Counted from the first letter of the stretch, positions 1-8,444 are shown. The stretch is DNA of 24,665 nucleotides from an uncultured Eubacteriales bacterium (GCA_902492505.1 CABULU010000027.1:1-24665), one strand, 5' to 3'. The notes: a model not told the origin generated them from the sequence alone. Program-made: numbers and translations.

Positions 1-50
1 TCAGACTCCGACTCTGAAGGCCGCTGGTTCGAATCCAGTCGGGCGCGCCA
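1..50 (+). tRNA. tRNA-Arg(CCG), 3' part only (5' end outside window)
   Basis: The anticodon stem TCAGA/TCTGA encloses the 7-base loop CTCCGAC, giving anticodon CCG at 8-10. A T-arm (CTGG, TTCGAAT loop, CCAG) and the 3' acceptor strand CGGGCGC with discriminator G follow, and CCA is encoded at 48-50. The D-arm and 5' acceptor strand lie before the window. An intrinsic terminator follows directly. Confidence 0.9.
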
Positions 51-53
51 CGT

Positions 54-84
54 CGCGGCGAACTTTTGGTTCGCCGTGTTTTTT
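54..84 (+). terminator. Intrinsic terminator of the tRNA-Arg transcript
   Basis: Perfect 8-bp stem CGGCGAAC (56-63) / GTTCGCCG (69-76) with loop TTTTG, followed by TGTTTTTT. It lies 5 bases after the tRNA CCA end. Confidence 0.9.
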
Positions 85-134
85 GTGCAAAACGGAAATC
101 TTAACGTCGGCAAATCCGATGTTGTAATCGGATA

Positions 135-162
135 TTGAGTTTTTGGATATGATTACTATAAT
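135..162 (+). promoter_or_regulatory. Candidate sigma-A promoter for the AraC-type gene
   Basis: TTGAGT (135-140), 16-base spacer, TATAAT (157-162). A nested dyad lies downstream: GGTTAT (181-186) / ATAACC (199-204) around TATATTAAAATATA. It could be an operator in the 5' leader. Spacing is one base short of the usual 17. Confidence 0.45.
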
Positions 163-232
163 CCATTGAAATCGGAATTCGGTTATATTAAAATATACAT
201 AACCTATTATCAGAATAGAGATGGCGCCGTAA

Positions 233-1039
233 ATGGAAAATGCACATGAGATGCCGATGCTAAGTGAGAATATATCCTTTAAAATGTTTATTATCGACAG
301 CGAGGACAAAAGTTATTGCGCACAAGAGCATGTTCACAGCTTTGTTGAGATATTTGCGCTGCTTGAGGGCTGTATTGAATTCTGTATTGACAATAAAAAT
401 GTTTTGCTGAGTGCGGGCGAATTTATGCTTGTAAATTCAAATGAAATTCACTCTGTAAACTTGTCTGCTTTCAGCCGCGCGGCTGTGCTTCAGATTTCTC
501 CGTTAAGATTTGGAAAATGCAATACCGGCGGTGAAATTATCTCCTTTTCTCATGACAGAAGTATTTACGACAGCGAGGTTATGAGGTTAATCTCGGATAT
601 GTCTGAGAGCTATAATAAAAAAGAAACAGGCCATGAGCTTATGGTTCAGAGCCTGTTTTACCGTTTGATTTATCTTCTTGTCAGCAAGTACAGCCGGACG
701 CAGGACGAGCGGGCGAGTCGGATGTCCGGGCGCATGTCTGAAATTATCGATTATATGAAGGCCAATTGCACCTGCGAAATAACTCTTGAAGGTCTTTCGG
801 GCATTTTCGGCTATTCCGTTACATATCTTTCAAAAATGTTTCGTAAGTATGCGCAGGTGAATTTTAAGACTTATCTGAACAATCTGCGTCTTGAACATGC
901 GTACGGCGAGCTGATGAATACGGACTTATCTGTTTGGGCAATAGCTTCGCGCAGCGGGTTTGCAAACAGCAAAGCCTTTACAAAAGTGTTTCGTGAGTGT
1001 TACGGCGTTCCGCCCGGTCGGTATCGGAAAGGGCGGTGA
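233..1039 (+). CDS. AraC-family transcriptional regulator with N-terminal cupin-like domain
   Basis: A 268-residue cytoplasmic DNA-binding regulator. Residues of about 20-110 have the His/Glu-rich beta-strand pattern of an AraC_binding cupin (HVHSFVEIFALLEG, then AGEFMLVNSNEIHS), which normally senses a small ligand. The last ~100 residues form the two-HTH AraC domain; the second helix-turn-helix shows the family signature ending in GFANSKAFTKVFRECYG and VPPGRYR. Length matches the common 260-300 residue type. The ribosome binding site at ATG 233 is weak; an in-frame ATG at codon 8 is an alternative start. The gene converges with the amidohydrolase (20 bp between stops). Such regulators often control neighbouring sugar or metabolic genes, but the target is not evident here. 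Confidence 0.85.
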   Translation: MENAHEMPMLSENISFKMFIIDSEDKSYCAQEHVHSFVEIFALLEGCIEFCIDNKNVLLSAGEFMLVNSNEIHSVNLSAFSRAAVLQISPLRFGKCNTGGEIISFSHDRSIYDSEVMRLISDMSESYNKKETGHELMVQSLFYRLIYLLVSKYSRTQDERASRMSGRMSEIIDYMKANCTCEITLEGLSGIFGYSVTYLSKMFRKYAQVNFKTYLNNLRLEHAYGELMNTDLSVWAIASRSGFANSKAFTKVFRECYGVPPGRYRKGR

Positions 1040-1058
1040 AGCGTTAAGGCTGCAATTT

Positions 1059-2642
1059 TTATTTTTTAGAAAACACACATTCACCGTCTTTGTAGACCTG
1101 CAAAACGGTTATATCCCGCATACGCTGTGCGGGAGTTTGCAGCGGGTTTCGGTCAAGCACCGTAAAATCCGCCTGTTTGCCGGCTGATATTGTGCCGTGA
1201 GTATTTTCCTTTGAATATTGGTACGCCGCATTTACCGTGACCGCGCGCACGGCGTTGTATACCGAAATCCGCTCCTGCCGCCCCAGCGGCTGACCCGTTT
1301 TTGTTATGCGGGAGTTTGCGCACCATATTGTCTCTATCATGTCCGGCTCAATGACGGGTGCGTCCTGGTGCATCGTAAATTTAACGCCGTGTTCAAGCGC
1401 CGTTGCCGCAGGGCTGATTTTTGCGGCGCGCTCCAAGGAAAAGTTTTTTATATGCACGTCTCCCCAATAATAAACATGCGCCGAAAAAAACGAGACCATG
1501 GCGGACAGCCTTTTTGCTCTTTCAAGCTGGTCGGCATCTATGAGCTGCGCATGGATTATAACAGGGCGCAGCGTGCGGATTATGGGGTACTTTTCAACCG
1601 CCGTTTCAAGACAGTTCAAAAACTGCTCTGCCGCCGCGTCGCCGTTGCAGTGTGCAAGCAGCTGGCAGCCCTCCTTTGCGGATAATTCCATTGCGGTCAG
1701 CACCTCATTGTCGGTCATGGTGCCGTAGCCGCGGTAGCCGGTTTTTTCATCGCCGATATACGGCGTGCGCATCCATGCCGTTTTTCCCTGCGGAGAACCG
1801 TCTAAGAATATTTTCATGCCGCCGATATGAAAGCGGCTGTTAAGCCCTTCAAGCTCGCCTTTGATAGTGCCGTAAACCGACGGTTCGCAGTACGCCGTAA
1901 TATCCGTTTTTAAGACTTTGCTTTTGAGCAGCGTTTTGTAAAACGGCAGCATCTGAGATGTGAACATGCCCTCCTGAATACTTGCTATGCCGTACGATAG
2001 ATACTTTTGCTGCGCCCGCTCAAAAGCGCCGAGCATGTCGTCGCTGTTTTGGGGCGGCAGCTTTTTCAGGTGATAAAAAAATGCGTTTTCCTCCATGTAG
2101 CCGGTAAGTTTTCCGTTTTCCGTACCGATTTTCCCGTTTCCCTGCCACGGCGCTGTTTTCAGGCTTTCGGCGGCGCCCAGCAGTCTGAGCGCTTCGGAGT
2201 TAAAAAGCCCCATGTGGCCCGATTTGTGGTGAATGACAAGCGGATTTTGCGGCGCAAGCCGGTCAAGGTCCGAAAGCGGCGGATTTTTGCCGTCGGGCAT
2301 AAGCGACGGGTCAAAGTCCCGCGATATAATCCAGTCGCCCGGCTTTACGCCGTTTGCCGCAATATAATCGTCAATTCGTATCTGCATGTCTTTTACAGAC
2401 TTGACTCCAAGCAGTGGAGCCTGCAAAAGCGAGGCAGCCGTCTGAAAAAAATGACTGTGCGCGTCGATAAACGCGGGCAGCATGGTTTTTCCGTCAAGGT
2501 CAATGACTGTGTCGGGAGCCTGTTTTGTCAGCTCCTCACGTCTGCCGACTGCCGTAATTTTGCCGTCTTCAACCAAAACGGCGTCGGTGTACAGCGGGAT
2601 ATCCATTGTCAGTATCTTGCCGCCGTAAAACAGCGTTTTCAT
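1059..2642 (-). CDS. Amidohydrolase family protein (YtcJ-like, Amidohydro_3)
   Basis: A 527-residue metal-dependent amidohydrolase of the YtcJ/Amidohydro_3 type. The N-terminal part has the small beta domain and the metal-binding HxH (DAHSHF, near residues 61-63). A conserved His lies in the middle (LLAHCNGD, IIHAQL), and MHQDAPV near residue 430 supplies the late Asp. The C-terminus ends with the usual GKQADFTVLDRNP strand of imidazolonepropionase-like enzymes. No signal peptide is seen, so it is cytoplasmic. Substrates of this family are largely unknown (amides, N-acyl or cyclic ureides). ATG is preceded by GGAG. It lies downstream of, and separated by a terminator from, the ABC transporter operon on the same strand. 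Confidence 0.88.
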   Translation of the reverse strand: MKTLFYGGKILTMDIPLYTDAVLVEDGKITAVGRREELTKQAPDTVIDLDGKTMLPAFIDAHSHFFQTAASLLQAPLLGVKSVKDMQIRIDDYIAANGVKPGDWIISRDFDPSLMPDGKNPPLSDLDRLAPQNPLVIHHKSGHMGLFNSEALRLLGAAESLKTAPWQGNGKIGTENGKLTGYMEENAFFYHLKKLPPQNSDDMLGAFERAQQKYLSYGIASIQEGMFTSQMLPFYKTLLKSKVLKTDITAYCEPSVYGTIKGELEGLNSRFHIGGMKIFLDGSPQGKTAWMRTPYIGDEKTGYRGYGTMTDNEVLTAMELSAKEGCQLLAHCNGDAAAEQFLNCLETAVEKYPIIRTLRPVIIHAQLIDADQLERAKRLSAMVSFFSAHVYYWGDVHIKNFSLERAAKISPAATALEHGVKFTMHQDAPVIEPDMIETIWCANSRITKTGQPLGRQERISVYNAVRAVTVNAAYQYSKENTHGTISAGKQADFTVLDRNPLQTPAQRMRDITVLQVYKDGECVFSKK

Positions 2643-2694
2643 ATTACCGCTCCGTTCAAAATAATATTTACGCTGTTTATTTTATGCCGATTGT

Positions 2695-2740
2695 ATATAA
2701 AAAACCGCGGATATCTAAATAAATATCCGCGGTTTTATTT
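2695..2740 (-). terminator. Intrinsic terminator of the marR-ABC exporter operon
   Basis: 14-bp perfect inverted repeat AAAACCGCGGATAT (2701-2714) / ATATCCGCGGTTTT (2723-2736). On the minus strand it ends in a T-rich run and follows the stop of the ABC gene at 2742. A T-run on the other side makes it potentially bidirectional. Confidence 0.88.
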
Positions 2741-2741
2741 T

Positions 2742-4580
2742 TTATACGAACTGTGAGTTGTAAAGTGTGCTGTAAAATCCGCCTTTTTTCATTAGCTGTT
2801 CATGATTTCCGCTCTCGGTGATTTTGCCGTTTTGCAAAACAAGAATGAGGTCGGCGTTTTGAATGGTTGACAGCCGATGCGCTATTACAAAGCAGGTTCT
2901 GCCCTCCATCAGCTTTGCCATAGCCTGCTGAATTTTGATTTCGGTGCGCGAATCGACGTTGGATGTCGCCTCGTCCAGTATCAGCATGGTTGATTTTGAA
3001 AGCATGGCGCGCGCAATGGTGATAAGCTGGCGCTGACCTTTTGAAATATTCGTGCCGTCGTCCGACAGCACGGTGTCGTAACCGTCGGGCAGACGTTCAA
3101 TGTACGAGCTGATGCGTGCCGCTTTTGCCGCCTCATGTACCTCATCCGGCGTTGCGTCTTCTTTGCCGTAAATTATGTTTTCGTAAATCGTGCCGTGGAA
3201 AAGCCAGGTGTCCTGAAGCATCATGGTGTATGCGCGCCGCAGCGAGCTGCGCGTAATTTCGCGGTTTTCGCTGCCGTCCACGCGTATTTTACCCTCCACG
3301 GGGTCGTAAAAGCGCATGAGCAGGTTGATTATCGTCGTCTTTCCCGCGCCTGTCGGTCCGACAATGGCGATTGTCTTGCCGGGTTGGGCATGAACGGAAA
3401 TGTCGTGTAAAATCTGCCTTGACGGCGTGTAGCCGAAACTTACGTTTTCGATATCCACTCTGCCGGACGCATTTTTCAGCTCGACAGCGCCCTCGATATC
3501 CCCGCTTTCGGGGCTTTCGTCAATAATTCTGAACACGCGCGCCGCCGCGGAAAAGGCGGACTGGAACTCGTTAATAATGTTTGCAAATTCGTTTATAGGT
3601 CCGGCAAACTTTCTTGAATACTGCACAAACTGTGCGACACCGCCCAGAGTTATGAAAAACATCGAGCCTGCCTTGAAAGCGCCGCTCTGCGAGTACATAA
3701 ACAGTATGCCGCCGAAAATCGTCACAAGCGATATGGACATGTTGTTTATAAAGTTTACCGAGGGACCGAGAGTTGCGCCGTAATACTCGGCGTTGTAATA
3801 CGCATCCATGGTTTCCGTGTTTCTCTTGCCGAACGCCGAGCCTATCTCATCCTCGCGGCAGTAGGCGCGTATTGTCTTGCCGCCCGACAGCATTTCTTCG
3901 GCATATCCGTTAAGCTCGCCCAGCTTGTACGAGCGCTTGCTGAACAGCGGGCGAACTCTCTTTGACCTGTACCGCGTAAAAAGTATCGACGCGGGCACCG
4001 TGACGGCAAATATGAGTATCAGCGGTTTTGAAATATTCCACATAAATATCAGCGAGCCTAAAACGGTGTAAATACTTGTCATGACCTGCACGATATCCTG
4101 TGACAGTGAAGCGTTTACGGTGTCGATATCGTAGGAAATGCGGCTTATGATGTCGCCTGTGGCGTGCGTGTCGAAATATCCGACGGGAAGGGAGGTGAGC
4201 TTTTCAAAGAGCTGGCGGCGCATGGTGTAAACGACTTTTTGGCTGAGATGAATCATTGTAACCGCCAAAAGATATGACGTCACCGCCGACAGTCCGTAGC
4301 AGACTGCCATTTTAATAACATTCGGCCACACCAAGTTGAATTTTACGCCGCCCGCCGCCGATATTGCGTCAATCGCATCGCCCGAAAATTTAGGACCGAG
4401 CAGCGAAAGCTGGTTGGACACAAGCGTGAGCACAATCGCCAGCAAAAACAGCGGCCAGTGGCGGAGCACATATCCGCCCAGGCGCAGCATTACTCCCCGC
4501 GCCGTTTTGCGGTCCAGCTTTTGATTTGGGCCGCTCTGTAACTTTCGTCCCGACGGCGTGCTTCTTTCAAACTTACTCAA
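2742..4580 (-). CDS. ABC exporter half-transporter (heterodimer subunit with catalytic Walker B Glu)
   Basis: A 612-residue type IV (ABCB-like) exporter half: six-helix transmembrane domain (about residues 35-340), then an ATPase domain. Motifs: Walker A GPTGAGKTT, Walker B followed by catalytic Glu (LILDEATSNVD), H-loop His (VIAHRLST). The signature is NISKGQRQ, in which the first Gly of LSGGQ is Lys. That is what is expected in the partner of a degenerate-site heterodimer, because this signature completes the ATP site of the other subunit. Its start overlaps the upstream ABC gene by 8 bases. The N-terminal extension of about 30 residues is basic and typical of these subunits (TM288/BmrD/LmrD-like). 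The likely role is multidrug, lipid or peptide export; the substrate cannot be read from sequence. Confidence 0.92.
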   Translation of the reverse strand: MSKFERSTPSGRKLQSGPNQKLDRKTARGVMLRLGGYVLRHWPLFLLAIVLTLVSNQLSLLGPKFSGDAIDAISAAGGVKFNLVWPNVIKMAVCYGLSAVTSYLLAVTMIHLSQKVVYTMRRQLFEKLTSLPVGYFDTHATGDIISRISYDIDTVNASLSQDIVQVMTSIYTVLGSLIFMWNISKPLILIFAVTVPASILFTRYRSKRVRPLFSKRSYKLGELNGYAEEMLSGGKTIRAYCREDEIGSAFGKRNTETMDAYYNAEYYGATLGPSVNFINNMSISLVTIFGGILFMYSQSGAFKAGSMFFITLGGVAQFVQYSRKFAGPINEFANIINEFQSAFSAAARVFRIIDESPESGDIEGAVELKNASGRVDIENVSFGYTPSRQILHDISVHAQPGKTIAIVGPTGAGKTTIINLLMRFYDPVEGKIRVDGSENREITRSSLRRAYTMMLQDTWLFHGTIYENIIYGKEDATPDEVHEAAKAARISSYIERLPDGYDTVLSDDGTNISKGQRQLITIARAMLSKSTMLILDEATSNVDSRTEIKIQQAMAKLMEGRTCFVIAHRLSTIQNADLILVLQNGKITESGNHEQLMKKGGFYSTLYNSQFV

Positions 4581-6297
4581 CGAAATCCCCTCCCATCTGT
4601 GACTGGCTTATTTCTCTGTATTCCCCGCACTGCTCTAAAAGCTGCTCATGCGTTCCGTGACCGATTATTCTGCCCTCGTCAAGAACAAGTATAACGTCGC
4701 AGTTTTTGACCGAGCTTACGCGCTGAGCAACAGTAATTATTGTCGAGTCGCTCATGCTTTCGGACAGTGCGCGGCGCAGGCCGGCGTCCGTCTTGTAGTC
4801 AAGCGCGGATGAGCTGTCATCCAGCACCAGTATCTGCGGGTTTGCGGCGACTGCGCGCGCAATCAGTATGCGCTGGCGCTGACCGCCCGATACGTTTGTG
4901 CCCTTTTGCGACAGCATGTGCTCGTAACCGTCGTCAAAAGCGCTGATAAAGTCGTGTGCCTGCGCAATTTTTGCGGCGTTTACAATCTGCTCACGGCTTA
5001 AATCCCTGCCGAAGCGGATATTTTCCTCAATGGTGGCGGAGTAGATAAAGTCGCTTTGCATCGCAACGCCGAACATTTCATGAAACAGCTTGTGAGGATA
5101 GGTGCGAATATCCCTGCCGTTTATATAAACGGCGCCGCCCTGCACGTCGTAAAAGCGCATCAAAAGGCTTATGAGCGTTGTTTTTCCGCTGCCCGTGGCG
5201 CCGATGATGCCCGTTGACCCGCCGCGTTTTACCTCAAAGCTGATACCGCTTAAATCGTCCTGTCCGCCGGCGTAGGAAAAACGGACATTGTCAAATTTTA
5301 TATGTGCGTCTGTATTGACCGGCGGAAAATCATCCTGACTTTTGACAGTCAAATCCTGCTCTGTCTCTATGACTTCCGCGATACGCCGCGCAGATGCGGA
5401 GCTTTTGGTATACATCATGAAAATGCGTGTGACCGACATCATCGCCATCGAAATAAGCGTGAAATACTGCATGAATGCGATTACCGTCTCCGGGTCGGAC
5501 TGATGGTTTGCCACGCGCGTGGCGCTCATTGCGACAACGGCGACAATGCCCGCGTTCATAAAAAAAGTCATGACGGGGTTTGCAAGTCCCATCGTAATTC
5601 CCGCCCGCTTTTCGTCCGATACAAGCGCGCGGTTTACCTTGTCGTAGCGCCTGTGCTCGTACTCCGATTTTGACAGCGCCTTGATGACGCGGATGCCCTG
5701 CGCGTCCTCTCTCACGACGCGAATCATGCGGTCAACCGATTTTTGCACCTTTGTGTAAAGCGGAACGCCTTTTTTCGATATAAACATAACTGTTACAAAC
5801 AGCAAAGGCAAAAGTGCAATCATGGTCAGCGCAAGATAGCTGTCCATAATGAGCGTTATCGCTATTCCGCCGATAAGAAGTATCGGCGCGCGCACGCCCA
5901 TTCGCTGCATCATGCTTACAAAATTATGTATATTGTACGTATCTGTTGTAATTCGCGACTCAAGCGACGGAATTGTGAATTTATCCGTCTGTGCCGCGCT
6001 CAGGCGCATTGTGCGGTCGAACAGGTCGCGGCGGATATTTTCGGAGAAATTGCGCGCTACCCGCGCCGCCATTCTGTTTGCGGTGATGTTGCACACACAT
6101 GCGCCCAGCGCGCACACAATCATAACGCCGCCCCAGATAAGTATAAGCCGCAGATTTTGCGCGGCGACAACATTTTTTAAAATGTGCGTCAGTATGTATG
6201 GCAGGGCAAGCTCCACCACCGTGCCCAGTATCTTAATGGAAAGTCCGAGCGCCATTGCGGCGTAAAAGGGCTTCAGGTACTTTAAAGTAAATTTCAC
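4573..6297 (-). CDS. ABC exporter half-transporter (degenerate ATP-site subunit)
   Basis: A 574-residue ABC exporter half: six transmembrane helices in the first ~320 residues, then an ATPase domain with Walker A GATGSGKTT and canonical signature VSGGQRQ. Two catalytic residues are changed: the Glu after Walker B is Asp (LVLDDSSSALD) and the H-loop His is Gln (TVAQRVSS). Both substitutions are hallmarks of the non-hydrolysing subunit in heterodimeric exporters of the TM287/288, BmrCD and LmrCD kind. It overlaps marR by 4 bases (ATGA) and its partner by 8 bases, so the three genes are translationally coupled. The pair should work as one membrane exporter controlled by the upstream MarR. Confidence 0.92.
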   Translation of the reverse strand: MKFTLKYLKPFYAAMALGLSIKILGTVVELALPYILTHILKNVVAAQNLRLILIWGGVMIVCALGACVCNITANRMAARVARNFSENIRRDLFDRTMRLSAAQTDKFTIPSLESRITTDTYNIHNFVSMMQRMGVRAPILLIGGIAITLIMDSYLALTMIALLPLLFVTVMFISKKGVPLYTKVQKSVDRMIRVVREDAQGIRVIKALSKSEYEHRRYDKVNRALVSDEKRAGITMGLANPVMTFFMNAGIVAVVAMSATRVANHQSDPETVIAFMQYFTLISMAMMSVTRIFMMYTKSSASARRIAEVIETEQDLTVKSQDDFPPVNTDAHIKFDNVRFSYAGGQDDLSGISFEVKRGGSTGIIGATGSGKTTLISLLMRFYDVQGGAVYINGRDIRTYPHKLFHEMFGVAMQSDFIYSATIEENIRFGRDLSREQIVNAAKIAQAHDFISAFDDGYEHMLSQKGTNVSGGQRQRILIARAVAANPQILVLDDSSSALDYKTDAGLRRALSESMSDSTIITVAQRVSSVKNCDVILVLDEGRIIGHGTHEQLLEQCGEYREISQSQMGGDFVE

Positions 6298-6737
6298 GGT
6301 TTATCGTTCCCCCTTGTTTCCATATAGCTTTTTGCGCGCTCTGATACACGTTCCAAAAGCTTGCCGAATTGCAGCAGTTCCTCTTTTGTAAATCCTTGTG
6401 TCATATACTCGTTGCATTCGTCGGTTGCAGCGCGCACCTGCGGCAGCACGTTTTGCATTTTCTTTGTGGGGTAGACAAGCGTTATGCGCTTGTCGCTGTC
6501 GCTTTGCACGCGCGTGACGTATCCGTGCTCTTCAAGATATGTTATTTTCCGTGTCACGTTGCTTTTGTTAATGCAGATGTGCCGTGCCAGCTCGTCCTGC
6601 GATATTCCGGGGTGCTTGCATATCGCCAGAACGTAGCTTTGATGCACGGCACCAAGCTCACTGTCACCCAGCCTGTCGGCGCGGTACATGCCGGCGCACC
6701 GTGCTATAATATTTATGTGCCGCATTAATGATTTCAT
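6294..6737 (-). CDS. MarR-family repressor of the ABC exporter operon
   Basis: A 147-residue winged-helix regulator. The N-terminal dimerisation helix is followed by the HTH (ISQDELARHICINKSNVTRKITYLEEHG, about residues 45-72) and the wing with the D-x-R motif (SDSDKRITLVY). C-terminal helices complete the dimer interface. First gene of a three-gene operon with two ABC exporter subunits, an arrangement typical of autoregulated drug-efflux operons. A perfect promoter overlaps a nested palindrome just upstream, so autorepression is likely, relieved by a ligand that the pump presumably exports. The ribosome binding site is poor: a G-run about 11 bases before ATG. Confidence 0.92.
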   Translation of the reverse strand: MKSLMRHINIIARCAGMYRADRLGDSELGAVHQSYVLAICKHPGISQDELARHICINKSNVTRKITYLEEHGYVTRVQSDSDKRITLVYPTKKMQNVLPQVRAATDECNEYMTQGFTKEELLQFGKLLERVSERAKSYMETRGNDKP

Positions 6738-6772
6738 GGTTTTATATTCCCCCGTGCAGTATATTTATCCGC

Positions 6773-6809
6773 AATTGTTGCGCTTGCAACTGTTGCATAC
6801 GCAACAATT
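6773..6809. promoter_or_regulatory. Nested palindrome, putative MarR operator
   Basis: Outer 10-bp perfect inverted repeat AATTGTTGCG (6773-6782) / CGCAACAATT (6800-6809). An inner perfect repeat TGCAAC-T-GTTGCA (6785-6797) lies between the arms. The GTTGC core therefore occurs four times in alternating orientation. It covers the marR -10 box and start site, as expected for an autorepressor. Confidence 0.75.
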
Positions 6810-6835
6810 ATAGCAAACAGAAAAACCGTTGTCAA
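6807..6835 (-). promoter_or_regulatory. Consensus sigma-A promoter of the marR-ABC operon
   Basis: Read on the minus strand: TTGACA (6835-6830), exactly 17 bases, TATAAT (6812-6807). Both boxes match consensus fully. The -10 box overlaps one arm of the operator-like palindrome. Confidence 0.85.
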
Positions 6836-6846
6836 CAGTGATTTAA

Positions 6847-6875
6847 TTGACAATAAATAATGAAAGTATTATAAT
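6847..6875 (+). promoter_or_regulatory. Consensus sigma-A promoter for the SGNH hydrolase gene
   Basis: TTGACA (6847-6852), 17 bases, TATAAT (6870-6875). Transcription should start near 6882, before the GGAGGAG ribosome binding site at 6900-6906. Confidence 0.85.
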
Positions 6876-6913
6876 ACAGCATTGTAAAATAAAATATACG
6901 GAGGAGTGCGGCT

Positions 6914-7639
6914 ATGATAAAATCGGTTGTGGAAAAAATCAGTGCAAAACAGTCATCGCTTAGCGGCAATGCGCAGGTGACGATAGCGTTTTTGGGCGAC
7001 AGCGTGACGCAAGGGTGCTTTGAACTGGTGGAGACAGGCGAAAAGAGCTTTGATACGGTGTATGACGTTGAAAATGCCTATTCAAATAAGCTCAAAAAGC
7101 TAATTAATACCTTTTTCCCTAAAGTATATGTCAATGTAATAAATGCCGGAATCAGCGGGGACAGCGCCGCAGGCGGCTTAAAGAGAATTGAGCGTGACGT
7201 GCTGAAATACAGCCCCGACCTTACGGTTGTGGCTTTTGGGCTGAATGACTGTGTAGGAAGAGATGTCAAGGATTATGAAGAAAATATGAGGGATATGTTC
7301 AGCCGTTTGAAAAAAGCGGGGACAGAGGTTATTTTTATGAGTACAAACGGTATGAATGAATATGTAAGTCCCAAAATTAAACAGCCTGTTCAAATAGAAT
7401 GCGCTGAAAAAACAAAGGCTTGCCAGCAGGATGGCATACTCGGAATGTTCTATGATGCGGCGCGCCGCGCCGCGCGGCAAGAAGGTGCGTTTGTATGCGA
7501 CTGCTATGGCAGGTGGGAGCAGCTGTCAAATTCAGGTGCGGATATGACGGCGCTGCTTGCAAACGGGATAAATCATCCGACGCGCGACATGCACTGGCTG
7601 TTTGCCGTATCGCTTTTTGAAATGATATTTTTCGATTGA
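6914..7639 (+). CDS. SGNH/GDSL-family hydrolase (lipase/esterase or acetylesterase type)
   Basis: A 241-residue cytoplasmic SGNH hydrolase. Block I is AFLGDSVTQG with nucleophile Ser30. The oxyanion Gly is in NAGISGDSA, the Asn in AFGLNDC. The C-terminal His block reads NGINHPTRDMH, with His instead of the simple DxxH layout; the usual Asp before it is Asn, as seen in some family members. No signal peptide. The start ATG has GGAGGAG 7 bases upstream and its own consensus promoter. The stop overlaps a possible TTG, but the next gene more likely starts at 7663. Substrate is unknown; many relatives remove acetyl groups from sugars. Confidence 0.82.
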   Translation: MIKSVVEKISAKQSSLSGNAQVTIAFLGDSVTQGCFELVETGEKSFDTVYDVENAYSNKLKKLINTFFPKVYVNVINAGISGDSAAGGLKRIERDVLKYSPDLTVVAFGLNDCVGRDVKDYEENMRDMFSRLKKAGTEVIFMSTNGMNEYVSPKIKQPVQIECAEKTKACQQDGILGMFYDAARRAARQEGAFVCDCYGRWEQLSNSGADMTALLANGINHPTRDMHWLFAVSLFEMIFFD

Positions 7640-7662
7640 AACATAATTTTGCGGAGGCGAAA

Positions 7663-8289
7663 ATGCAGGATGAAACAGTAATATTGCTTTTGCGTCATGG
7701 CGAGAGCGAGGCGAATATAAATAAAATCTTTGCGGGCAATACCGACGCGCCGCTGACCGAAAGGGGCTTAAATCAGGCGAAAATCACCGCTCTATACCTG
7801 AAGGACAGAAATATAAGCGCGGTGTATTCAAGCGATTTGTCACGTGCTTATTGTACGGCGTGCGAGACGGCAAGACTACACGGACTTGATGTTGTAAAGG
7901 ATAAGCGTCTCCGAGAAATTGACGGCGGAGAGTGGGAAGGTCTTAAAGAGGAGGACAGGCGGCGGCTCTATCCCGACGCTTTTCAAATGTGGGCGCGGGA
8001 CATAGACTTGCATATCCCGGGAGGTGAAAGCCCTAAAGAGGTGCAGGTGCGTATGCATGAATGTATACTCGAAATTGCAGAAAAACATGTGGGGCAGACA
8101 GTTTGCGTCGCTTCACATGCGGGGGCAATCCGCTCGCTGTGCGCTTTGTTTTTTGAGAGAGACGGCGTAGAATTTGCCGATATACCGTGGGTGACAAATG
8201 CGTCTGTTACAACTCTTGTTTATAAAGACGGCGCGCTTTCCATGAAGGAATACGGATATGACAGGCATCAAATAACAGATGAAAAATAA
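7663..8289 (+). CDS. Histidine phosphatase family protein (phosphoglycerate mutase-like)
   Basis: A 208-residue branch-1 histidine phosphatase. The phosphohistidine motif LLRHGESEAN is at the N-terminus (His12), followed by the TERGLNQAK region and YSSDLSRAYCTA. The acid catalyst is in LREIDGGEWEG and the second catalytic His in VASHAGAIRSL. The family includes cofactor-dependent phosphoglycerate mutases and alpha-ribazole phosphatase; length and layout fit a small phosphatase rather than a glycolytic mutase. I choose ATG 7663 because GGAGG (7653-7657) lies 5 bases before it; a longer TTG start at 7636 overlapping the previous stop lacks such a site. It probably shares a transcript with the SGNH gene and is closed by a terminator. 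Confidence 0.87.
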   Translation: MQDETVILLLRHGESEANINKIFAGNTDAPLTERGLNQAKITALYLKDRNISAVYSSDLSRAYCTACETARLHGLDVVKDKRLREIDGGEWEGLKEEDRRRLYPDAFQMWARDIDLHIPGGESPKEVQVRMHECILEIAEKHVGQTVCVASHAGAIRSLCALFFERDGVEFADIPWVTNASVTTLVYKDGALSMKEYGYDRHQITDEK

Positions 8290-8321
8290 AAAAATACAGA
8301 GGCAAATGCCTCTGTATTTTT
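8289..8321 (+). terminator. Intrinsic terminator after the histidine phosphatase
   Basis: Stem AATACAGAGGC (8293-8303) / GCCTCTGTATT (8308-8318), loop AAAT, then T-run. It may also work for the tRNA-Leu transcript from the other strand. Confidence 0.88.
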
Positions 8322-8337
8322 CATAGAAATTAATCTT

Positions 8338-8422
8338 TGGTGCGAAAGACGGGACTTGAACCCGTACGGTGTAAACCACACGCCCCTCAAACGTGCGCGT
8401 CTGCCAGTTCCGCCACTCTCGC
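8338..8422 (-). tRNA. tRNA-Leu(GAG)
   Basis: Complete class II tRNA read on the minus strand: acceptor GCGAGAG / CTTTCGC, anticodon loop TTGAGGG giving anticodon GAG, a long variable arm (GTGTGGTTTACACC region), T-loop TTCAAGT, discriminator A, and encoded CCA at 8340-8338. 85 bases. A promoter lies upstream on the same strand. Confidence 0.95.
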
Positions 8423-8444
8423 ATTGATTTTATCAACATTCGAT

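Noticed and set aside
1..309. Minus-strand open frame running from the window start across the tRNA-Arg end
   Set aside because: It translates the tRNA, its terminator and an AT-rich promoter region; the tail resembles the usual tRNA-derived peptide.
2007..2756. 249-codon plus-strand frame opposite the amidohydrolase
   Set aside because: Antisense shadow of a clear enzyme gene; composition is typical of reverse-strand reading and it runs through the terminator.
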